Assembly: GCA_910592005.1 (NCBI GenBank)
Contig: CAJVPP010001855.1
Location: forward strand, 1-17,503
Origin: Funneliformis mosseae
Lineage: Eukaryota; Glomeromycota; Glomeromycetes; Glomerales; Glomeraceae
Length of the DNA: 17,503 nt
Reading direction: 5' to 3'
A model generated the notes under the pieces. It was not told where the DNA came from. It did not search any database and saw only the letters and a list, made by a program, of their open reading frames with translations. A program made the position numbers and the translations under genes. Of this stretch, positions 1 to 8,569 are shown piece by piece; the first letter of the stretch is position 1; every line of letters starts with the position of its first letter.

Positions 1-141
1 AAATTGCAACATTATTAAAATTTAAGTTGCAACAGGTGACAAATAAGTGTCACAATGTTGCAACGCCATCTTTAGTACCTGAGGTATTTTACATTCTAAG
101 CCGCTCAAAAAGTGGGGGGTCATTATACATGGGGGGTATTA
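1..141. mobile_element. Possible DNA-transposon end with hairpin
   Basis: An imperfect inverted repeat lies at 26-64: arm 26-41 pairs with 48-64 around a short loop, and both arms carry the palindrome GTTGCAAC. A further TTGCAACATT at 4-13 is the reverse complement of 54-63. From about 111 the sequence has two G6 runs (GTGGGGGGT and TGGGGGGTA) ending next to a TA at 139-140. Read on the minus strand this starts TACCCCCC, which resembles the G/C-rich tips of Tc1/mariner-type terminal repeats. No transposase is visible and the partner end would lie outside the window. A chance hairpin in AT-rich DNA remains possible. Confidence 0.3.
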
Positions 142-759
142 TAGAGTGTGTTCTACGGTATTATCTAATAATTATATTTAATTAATAAAATATTTTTATT
201 TCATATCAGAGGATGCCAGTATCCTTTCCTAATAATATGCTAACACCTTATCCTAACTAAACCTAACTAAACCTAAACAAATAAGATTTCATTACTCAAA
301 AAAAAACTGTTTTCTGAATAAATAGTAAAACAGAAACTTGAGGGTATGATATAATGTGATACAAAAGAGAGGATATATATATCCATGGATATAGTTATAA
401 TGTAATTAATATTAGATATTAGTATTTTCCTTTTTAAATAAAAAATAAATATTTTTTAAGAGTAATAAATAGGATTTTTGATATGAAAAATAATTATATT
501 GTTAAAATACTTGGAAAATAAAGTGAAGAGTATGACAATTAATAATATTCTTTGGTGTAATTTACATTTTTTTTAGATAAGTAAATGTATTTGAATTTGA
601 TAAATTGATTTATATTTAAATCAAAGTTTATATTTTTTATTTTTTTTTCTAATAAAACAGTATACTAATTATTAATAGTTGATTACTAATTATTAAAAAT
701 TCGGAATTAGAGAAGGTATTAATGTAGAAATCAAAAAAAAAAAAGAAAAGAATCTAAAA
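142..759. other. AT-rich intergenic DNA, no gene seen
   Basis: This is low-complexity A/T sequence with stops in all frames. A short tandem CCTAACTAAA-like repeat lies around 250-276. No RNA gene or conserved protein fragment was recognised. Its right part would be the 3' flank of the histone deacetylase gene on the minus strand. Confidence 0.6.
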
Positions 760-765
760 TTTATT
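760..765 (-). terminator. Poly(A) signal of the HDAC gene
   Basis: On the minus strand this reads AATAAA, about 50 bases past the stop codon of the histone deacetylase gene. It is the canonical eukaryotic polyadenylation hexamer at a suitable distance, but the hexamer is also common by chance in such AT-rich DNA. Confidence 0.4.
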
Positions 766-812
766 ACAAAAATAATAAAATTACCTAATAATAGAAAAAA
801 GAATTCGATAAT

Positions 813-2372
813 TTAATTGGAATCCGCATCCATATTTTGGTCATCGTCTTTATCGTTATCACTATCACCATCAAAATATTCATTTTCATGCCACATTAAA
901 CGTTTTCTACTTCTAATATCAACAGTTTGATCCTCTCTTGCATCTCTTAATTCCTCATCAGATTCATCCAACAAACATTGTAAATCTCCTGGAAGTTCTT
1001 GCATTTGAACACTTGGAGCACCATCCAAGAATCTTAATAATTCATGAACTTGTTGAGAAATTTTTTGTAACTCGGTCTTTGTATTAAAATTATCAATTTT
1101 TCTTACAAGTGGAGGATGTAATGAAAAATCGGGACCAAAGAAATTATAAAAACGGGTCCTTTCTGGTAATTCAGGTGGTAATTCTGCGTCAACTAAAATT
1201 CCTGTTTCATAAGTCCAACACCTTGCTACATTGTGAATTCTATATCCACCTCCTCCAAGAACTAATAAAGGAATATGCCAACTTTTTACGAATCGAACGC
1301 ATTCTCCATGAGCTTTAATACTTATATTAAAACCTCCTAATCTATCCTTTCCAAGTGAATCTGCTCCGCATTGTAAAACGATAACACTTGGTTGATAATG
1401 ATCCCTTACATCCGATATAACATCTTTAAATAATGTAAAATAGGTTTCATCATCGATCCCATCCTTAAGAGGTACGTTAAGACAAAAAAATTTGCCTAAC
1501 CCACAACCAATCTCGTTTATATTTCCAGTTCCCGGAAAGAAACTACCACTATCATATTTGTGAAATGAAACCGTCATAACTCGATCTGTAGCGTAAAATG
1601 CTTCTTGTACACCATCACCATGATGTATATCAATATCGATATACAAGACACGAGGATAAAACCTTTCAATGACAAGATTATTTAGATCAAATAGATCAAT
1701 TATATAAAGTAGGTTGGAATTAAAATTTTTGACAAACCTTAATAAATGTTGTATTGCCAAAACTATATCATTCACGAAACAAAATCCCGAAGCTTCAAAT
1801 CTTTTTGCATGATGTAACCCACCACTCCAATTAATGCATATATCAGCCGCGTCTGAAGCTAATTGATGTGCTGCGGCTATAGAAGCACCTGCATATATCT
1901 GACAAAAATCATACAACCCTTCAAATATTGGACAATCCTCACTTATGTTGAATTTTGAAAAATCCTCAACAAAATCTTCAGAATTTTCTGGCGTTACGTC
2001 CTTTAAGAACTTTATATAATCTGTTTCATGAAATTCCATTAACTCATCATCCGTTGCTTTAGGAGGACAATACACGGTCATTCTTTCGTGAAGTTCATAA
2101 CTCATAACCAAATCATTTGTTAAAGTCAAGCGATGAGGTTTCATTGGATGTTGCAACTGTTTAAAAAATCTGTTTATTAGCAACAGAAAAACTTATATTT
2201 AAAAGAGTTGTTTTCTTGAAAATTCTAAACATACTCCAAAATGAAAGTTTCCAACATCTTTATGATGAAAATAAGCAACCTTTTGTTTTGAATGTGGTTG
2301 TATATGAAAAGTTGCTGATTGAGGCTGTGCAGTTTTCTCGCTATTACTTGGAAGAAAAGTGGAAGAGAACAT
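813..2372 (-). CDS. HOS2: Class I histone deacetylase, HDAC3/Hos2 type
   Basis: Zinc-dependent lysine deacetylase acting on histone tails; yeast Hos2 works in the Set3 complex and HDAC3 in NCoR/SMRT. I read three exons: 2372-2235, 2156-1738 and 1662-813, giving 468 residues. Exon 1 supplies the conserved start [16 protein letters not shown], which a single-exon model from the next ATG would lose. Intron 1 (78 nt) has GTATGT, a CTAAT branch site and CAG. Intron 2 (75 nt, GTTTGT..AG) is in frame without a stop, but removing it restores the family sequence [20 protein letters not shown]. Active-site residues visible in the spliced protein are H161/H162, zinc ligands D197, H199 and D287, and Y326 in GGGGYR. 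The C terminus is acidic and matches HDAC3 (EYFDGD-DNDK), with a further acidic extension. The N terminus is about 30 residues longer than HDAC3. An upstream TTG-started reading was rejected in favour of the ATG at 2372. Confidence 0.93.
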
Positions 2373-2457
2373 CTTTATCAAATCTTAAAAAAAAATTATT
2401 GTTGACACCGTTTAATTGATCCGATCGAGTGTTACTAAATCGCGATGATTATAGATG

Positions 2458-2717
2458 CACGTGATTTTTTTTTTTTTTAATGATAGAATTCCAAGTACTT
2501 TTTTTTAAATTCCTTTAACCTTTTCAAAAATCAATAATTAATTATTTAATTCATGACAGTTATCTGTAGGCTGAGTACCAGTAATAGTCCTAATGTCAAT
2601 ATTAAACACCAATCAGTAATTTCGGAAATACAATTAAAGTTTTAGGTAATGAACCAACCAATAATGGAAAAAAAAAACAAAAACATAATCTTATTTTTAA
2701 GCAAATAAGATCACGTG
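2458..2717. promoter_or_regulatory. Two TCACGTG E-boxes and two CCAAT boxes
   Basis: CACGTG occurs at 2458-2463 and 2712-2717, each as TCACGTG when read on one strand or the other. CCAAT occurs at 2609-2613 (as CCAATCA) and 2658-2662. They lie 90-350 bases upstream of the HDAC start codon, which is transcribed leftward. TCACGTG is the Cbf1/bHLH core and CCAATCA the Hap-complex core in fungi. Binding is inferred from the motif only. Confidence 0.35.
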
Positions 2718-2929
2718 TTGTACATGCTTCAATTAATTAGTTGATCGTTGTCAGGGTTGTTGAATCAACCACTAGGCGCGGTAGACCAGCATTTAAATTT
2801 GATAAATTTACATTATTTCTAGTAATTCGACGGTTGACTATTAATACTTAACTAATAAGTGAGGGCTAGAAAAATCTGAAATAAATAATAATAATAATAA
2901 CAATAATAGTTTCCCTTCGCGTTATTTGC

Positions 2930-3297
2930 AGAACTTTTGTTGAAGTGGTGAATAATTGGAATCTTTTGCTTGCTTTTGAAGAACATCCTGGTGTTTTTAG
3001 AGAGGATGGAGATATTATGTTTTGCAATTTTGTAACTTTTCAGTTGAATGGAAGTCAAAATCTACTGTGGATGGACATTGTCTTTCAAAAGAACATTTTA
3101 AAAAAAAACAAAGTTATGAAAGTAATGAACAAAAAAACAAGTCGTTGGTGACTAACGGTTTATTATTAATAATAAAGTTACGCGAAGAACAAATAAATCC
3201 GAAAAAGGATGAAAGAGAAAGCGCGCGTAAATTGATATTTATATCTTTTGAATTTGTAATGAAAAAAATGATGAACCACTTGGACAACAAATTTTAA
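2930..3297 (+). pseudogene. Frameshifted hAT/BED-like zinc-finger relic
   Basis: Two overlapping frames join into one protein-like stretch. The first, from about 2936, reads NNWNLLLAFEEHPGVFREDG and runs to a cysteine near 3024. The second runs from about 3034 to the stop at 3297 and contains VEWKSKSTVDGHCLSKEHFK. If one T is restored in the T-run at about 3028-3032 the frames fuse to give a CxxC plus H-x5-H finger. I associate this pattern with the CGBP1/BED-type fingers of hAT-like elements, which are frequent in this fungal group. No transposase body follows: after about 3150 the frame drifts into Lys/Ile-rich sequence. The family assignment rests on recalled pattern similarity. A 12-base GT..AG segment at the break is too short to be an intron. 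Confidence 0.5.
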
Positions 3298-3857
3298 AAA
3301 ACTAACCTAGATTCCATAAGTAACAAAACTAAATAGTACATTTACAAACCTAATTCTCAAGGGAAATAATATGAATAATAATTTCCAACCCCGATCGTGT
3401 CTAATAAGATTCTCTGTCATTAGAATAGGTTATTATTATTAAATCATCAAATATGAAAGTAAACAAACAAAATCCTTTTGCAAGAATTGATTTCGCTTAG
3501 TCAATATTTTTTTTTTAATTTTTTAATTTCAATTTATTTTTGTTATGTAAAAATAGTTTTTTTTCGATTTTTTAAAAATAGTTTCAGCAATTTCGACAGG
3601 TGTTATTAATCGAACCATATTATAAATAATAAAAAACATAAATAAAAAAAAAAAATAAAAGATTCTTTAATTCTTTCAAACGAATATATTGAGTACGTAG
3701 AGGGGGATCGGAAAAATGTTCGGAAATTTAATTTTTGTAACTTTTTGGGATGTGGCTGTGAAACTTAATAATTAAACTTTAAAATCTTTTGGTACATCGA
3801 TTGGATTTGATTTACAGCGTCAAATATTGATTAACGGGATTTACGCTATCCCATCGG

Positions 3858-3891
<34 letters not shown>

Positions 3892-4266
3892 TATATATTT
3901 ATATATTTGTTTATTTATTTATTTAAAACTTTTCAAGTCCACATTTTCAACCTTCAACCTTTCCCAGTCATCAATCGAAATATTACTCGAAAGAAAGAAG
4001 TAAATCCTACAAATGGAAATGAAAGTCATATGGGTCCGAAGAAAAAAAGGTTGAATTTACACCGAATTGGTTTTAGAAAGCTATTAATAGACTAAACAAA
4101 GCAAAATAGTAATCATGCATGAAGATGTTTCTATAAAGAATTTTCCATCAATATACTCCTCATTTATTTATTTATCTTTTTTTTTTATTTATGATTACTA
4201 AATTTAAACCGTTCGCACTTTCATTTATAATTCGTTAAGGCTAGATTATGGATAATTCGATTAGAA
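3298..4266. other. Intergenic AT-rich DNA with an A(32) tract
   Basis: No gene was recognised. The stretch holds homopolymer runs, the longest being 32 consecutive A at 3858-3889, plus AT-rich palindromic pieces around 3895-3910. A short ATG frame at 3907-4095 has basic low-complexity content and no support as a gene. Confidence 0.5.
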
Positions 4267-5606
4267 GCCAAGGTTACACGCGTCAAGCTCACTAACTCTT
4301 TACACAAAGGTGAAAGATTGAATTATTATTCTTGAATTCTTGGCGTTTTCATTACCACTCTTAACAAAGATAATGAAGGAAACGTTTTAGTCATCGAGTT
4401 TCCTCTTTTACATGTAATGAAATGAATATGCAATGATAAAACTTGTAATTTCTTAATAACCTTTAATTTGTTCATTAGGATTTCGCGTTGATGTTGTCAA
4501 ACATTTTTCTCTTAATTCTTTAATCACTGCATGCTTTTGTAAACGGATTAATTAAAATCTCTCGGCTCCTTGGTTTGTTTCAAAGGCATCAAATTCTTTG
4601 CTCATTGTGCGTCGTTTGCTTGGATTTCATATACTAATTTGTGGTTTAATTGACTGCATCATGCCGACATGAGTACGATATTTCTGAAACGGTAATGATT
4701 TACTCAATCTGAGATGTATAATAAATCTTTACGACATATAAAATGATTTGTTTTGAAGATCCCCTTGGCCAAAGTTGACAAGCCTAATTGAGAAAAAATT
4801 ACTGTAATCATTATGTTTGACAAAAGAAAGTTTCAGGTCTTGGCAAAAAAAAAATTCCCAAACTGGGTCTAATATTATTGATTATTTTCATGAAGATAAT
4901 GAAGCAGAAAATTATGCAAGATTAATGATTTTCAAGGGAATAGAAAAAAAAAAAAAGGTAATTTTAAACAAATTATGATCTGCCATAATAAATAAAGATT
5001 TGGGGAGTTTTTGTTTATTTCATGTGTTCGAATAAAAAAACAAGAACATTATAAAAAGAAAATCATTGCAATAAAAGTAAATGATATTCTGCTTAGAGTT
5101 TTCCTGGCTCTTGGCTAAAAGTTTTCATCGAGAAGAAATTACCCGACTTGAAAAAAAAAAAATTTACTGCGTATGAAAATGTGTTGGCTTTTCGTTCGTT
5201 CTTTCTTTTTTTAACAATTAAAGGACATGATGTTTCGTTTGATAACATTGTTTCTCTCCTCTTGGCAAAAAATGATATCAATTTATTGAACGTATTAAGG
5301 ATGATAAGATATTATTTTTAATCTGTAAAGAAAATTCTGACGAGAAAAATCATTTTCTTTGCCAAGTCCAATTTTTTTTTTTTTTTTTTACACACCGTTA
5401 ATTTAAAATTTGCCAAGAAAACACCGTAATTTTTAGGTGTGACAAACGTCTTCTTGAATATTCCTTTTTTTAATGATGATTTCCTTAATTGGTCACATTT
5501 CATCCAATAATTATCAAATTTGTATCACCCACCCAATTTAAGCAAAAATGGATTTACATTTATTATGGTTTAAAAAATTATGATACGCGTCAAAACTTTT
5601 CTTGGC
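4267..5606. promoter_or_regulatory. Cluster of ten PacC/Rim101 sites (GCCARG)
   Basis: GCCAAG or its complement CTTGGC occurs at 4267, 4339, 4764, 4839, 5110, 5261, 5361, 5412 and 5601, and CCTGGC (GCCAGG) at 5103. Five of them (4839, 5261, 5361, 5412, 5601) extend to TGCCAAG, the form preferred by yeast Rim101 and Aspergillus PacC. The cluster lies 190-1530 bases upstream of the start codon of the PacC-type gene at 5796. A by-eye scan of the rest of the window found only one other GCCAAG (7793, inside an exon of the TMEM19 gene). At this base composition the hexamer should be rare. Autoregulation by the adjacent gene product is the inference. The DNA between the sites is otherwise AT-rich and holds no recognisable gene. 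Confidence 0.6.
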
Positions 5607-5795
5607 AAAAAAATAATCAGCTTTTTTCGGATTATATAAATGGAAGCGATTTTAACAAGACAGTACGATCAGAAAAAAAAAAAAAATTCAAAAAATTCAT
5701 TTTTTTTTAAAAAAAAAAAATAATAACCTTTTTTTTTAAAACAATCATCACTTTTTGACACAAACACATTTCTTTGAAAGCAAAAAAAAAAAAAA

Positions 5796-6497
5796 ATGTC
5801 TTACAGTTCAATCAATCCACTTTCGCCTCCCATCTCCGAAGGAAATCATTTGGAATTTATTTGCCTTTGGAAAAATTGTTGCCGTATCTTTGAGGACGCA
5901 GAAACTCTTTATGCTCATCTCTCAACAGATCATGTAGGTCGTAAATCTACTGGAAATCTCTGTCTCAACTGCCATTGGGAGGATTGTGATGTTAGCACAT
6001 CTAAGAGAGACCATATTACCAGTCATTTAAGAGTTCACGTGCCGTTAAAACCACACAAGTGCGAAGTAAGTATCTTTAACTCGATTATTATTTAATTTAT
6101 TAATGCTGACTAAAAAAAAAAAAACTTACAAATTTTTCTTTTTTCCAAATAGACATGCAAAAAAGCTTTCAAGAGACCCCAAGATTTAAAGAAACATCAT
6201 AAGATACATAGCGAACAACATCAACAGCAGTTAAGCCATTTGAAAAGTCAACGCTTGTCCAAAAAATTTCGTCCGCCATCTCCTCCTTACTATAACATAC
6301 GACAAGCTTCGCATGAATTGCCACATTCGACCTGTACCTTAAAAAACAACCGTGTGAAAACCTTTACTCCTAGATTACCTTCGATTTCACTCTTCTCGAA
6401 TACAAATTCTTCAATTATGAATGTTCAAGATGTTTCATCAATTTCCACACAACAAAATTATCCTTCAACTTTTACGAGTAATTTCTCATGGTTATAA
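5796..6497 (+). CDS. PacC/Rim101-type C2H2 transcription factor, short form
   Basis: Two exons, 5796-6065 and 6153-6497, encode 204 residues. The 87-nt intron has GTAAGT, a CTGAC branch site and TAG, and splits the third finger between its two cysteines. The fingers are C23-x4-C28..H41-x4-H46, C59-x4-C64..H77-x3-H81 and C89-x2-C92..H105-x3-H109. The tryptophans W25 and W61, which pack fingers 1 and 2 in PacC, are present, as is the signature [20 protein letters not shown]. The family mediates the ambient-pH response; in ascomycetes a full-length form of over 600 residues is proteolytically activated through PalA/Rim20 bound at YPx(L/I). Here only about 95 Ser/Pro/Asn-rich residues follow the fingers, and no YPx(L/I) is seen (NYPST is the nearest). 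The product thus resembles the processed, active form. A missed downstream exon is possible, but I see no good donor before the stop. Confidence 0.88.
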
Positions 6498-7191
6498 AAT
6501 GTTGTTGATAAATAATTTTGAAAAAAAAAAGAAGGGTTAATTGTATATAAAGCTTAGTTACAACGAATTTTTACTTTTATTCTATACATAATTTTTAGTT
6601 TTAATTATTTCTTTTACTTTATTATTTTTTTCTTCCTTTCTTCTTTGCTTTGTCTATCTATTTCTATTTAATTTAAAATTAGATAATAGCACTCTATTTT
6701 TTTTTAAGTTTATGGGGGTTTGCTGAGCAAACGTTTTAAAATTTCTCTTTTTGGAATTTTCTTTTTTTTTTTTTTTTAGAAATCACCTCTTTTCTTTTTC
6801 AACATGACAAATAATTTTATATGGAATGATAAATACAAATTAAATTAAATTCAATAATAATAGATAAATAAATAATAAAAATTTATGTGATAATTTGCAT
6901 AAAAACATCGCCCGAATGGCACAATATACATGTGAATTGGTTGTTTCTTCAGGAGTTAATTTTGCAAATGGGCATAAATGTCAATGCCTTACTGCTGACT
7001 GACGATCTTACCCGTGTTTTGCAATGATTAGTTCAGTGATTAGTACGTGATTAGTACAGTTAGTACATTATAATATTACATCCAACCCTGCCTTCATGTT
7101 TACAAAAAAAAAAAAAACCCCCCAATTTGTATTTTTTTTTATATTTGTTATATTTACGTCAAATCAGCTTTTATACAAATTGAGGATGGAT
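6498..7191. other. Intergenic DNA between converging genes
   Basis: The PacC-like gene reads in from the left and the TMEM19 gene from the right, so this region holds both 3' flanks. It has long T-rich runs, AATAAA-like hexamers around 6865-6880, and a small imperfect tandem repeat of TGATTAGTAC/TGATTAGTTC at about 7025-7067. No gene was recognised. Confidence 0.5.
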
Positions 7192-8569
7192 TTAATAAAT
7201 TAATTCGCAAACAAAAGCTGTTAATAAACCCGTTATTAAAGACGATATCATATTAATCTTTTTTTAATAAAAAAAAAAATGATGAAAAAAATAAATATTT
7301 ATTAGTAACATTAATCAGAAAAAAAATCATTCCTTCCCCTCCTTCACTTACCTGATTATTATTTAATAAGTCATACCCGCTAACAACCTTAGAATCCTTA
7401 TCGTCATGACGAGCAACTTTATGCGATTTTTCATTATACTTTGTGATTTGTACGGTAGCTCCCAATAATGAATCAATTAATGAACCAATTAATCCAGCGA
7501 CCGAAGCAATTAATATTATTTCCGGGTGTCCTTGACATGAATTTGTTAAGATTAATGATATTGTTGCCGAAATTCCGATTAGAAGTCCACCTAATATTGA
7601 AGCTAATAATCCTAATGGTGAAATCCCTCCATTTGTACCAGGTGGCACCTTAAGGGTAAGAAAGGTAACAAAAAGAGAGAACAGGTTGTTTGATAAAAGA
7701 GAGACGAAAAAAAAACGGTTCTTTCCTTCCTATAAAAATCATCTTACCTTTTTAAACGTAGTTATTAAGATAGGCCACCCTTCGTTAAGAATGCCAAGTT
7801 CACTTGCCCACTTGATAAAAAAAAAAAGGAATTTTTTTTTTTAAATTAATAAAATGAATCAAAGGTTAAAAGAAAAAAAAAATGTATTTTTACCGTATCT
7901 CCATTACAAGTTGCGTAAATCCTTTTTTTTTTGTTAAATAAAAATCGAAATTCTGAATATATATATATATTTTTGTTTTTTTTTAAAAAAAATAAAATTC
8001 CAATTGTCTAAGGTACGATTTATTTACCCGAGGTACATGTAAAAGATGAATCTTGATCCCTGATCACTTAATAAGCATGATCCCGATAAATTTCCATCAC
8101 CGTAATAATATTGGTGTATAACGGATAATATTGTTCCTATTAAAGCATTGCTATATACTTGACTTGCGGTTCTTTGTCCGCCTACGTAAAAAGAAGGAAC
8201 AATTTAGCGCGCGAAATTTGAAAAAATGCAATTGGTGAATGAATTACATTCAAGGTATTCCTCTTCAAGTTGTTTCTTTCTTTCCGCTTTATACTAGATA
8301 AAATAATAAAGAGTTTGAATTTTGTTATTTTTATTTTAATTTATTTTAAACATACATCTCTTTTGCGCCCTAAAATAATTTACCTTTGTTAGTTTTGAAC
8401 CGGTGAAATAAAATACTAACAACACAACGCCAAAAACAGACCAATCATTTCGTAATGTTCCAAAACCAACGGAAAAAGCAGCTAAAGCTCCAGAAGTTGA
8501 TAGAGACTTCTTTCGATATCCATGTAACATAAGTATTAAAGAACATATGAACGTATATAATAAATTCAT
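7192..8569 (-). CDS. TMEM19 family (DUF92) integral membrane protein
   Basis: I assembled seven exons: 8569-8384, 8293-8248, 8181-8028, 7921-7894, 7810-7748, 7648-7352 and 7257-7192. Together they make 840 nt and 279 residues with frame kept throughout; introns are 66-106 nt, all GT-AG. Conserved blocks in order are GYRKKSLSTSGALAA (exon 1), YKAERKKQLEEEYLE (exon 2), CGQRTA (exon 2/3 junction), CNGDT (exon 4) followed by WASELGIL (exon 5), ITTFKK then VPPGTNGG across the 5/6 junction, SLIDSLLGAT, and LLNNNQ then INMISSL across the 6/7 junction. Hydrophobic stretches suggest about six membrane helices. The family includes plant VTE6, a phytyl-phosphate kinase; the fungal role is not established. 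Exon 4 is only 28 nt. The ATG at 8569 is chosen because the family core starts about 15 residues later. In exon 3 the middle of the protein diverges from the animal family, so its exact extent is less sure. Confidence 0.87.

Noticed and set aside
1109..1318. Plus-strand open frame of 69 codons
   Set aside because: It is antisense to the histone deacetylase exon and has no family likeness.
3033..3044. GT..AG segment at the zinc-finger frameshift read as an intron
   Set aside because: Only 12 bases long, far below spliceable size; a one-base deletion explains the frame better.
3907..4095. ATG frame of 62 codons
   Set aside because: Low-complexity basic content, no motif, and no promoter or splice context; it follows the A(32) tract.
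5489..5710. Open frame directly upstream of the PacC-like gene
   Set aside because: Lys/Asn/Phe-rich composition typical of chance frames in A/T DNA; it overlaps the binding-site cluster.
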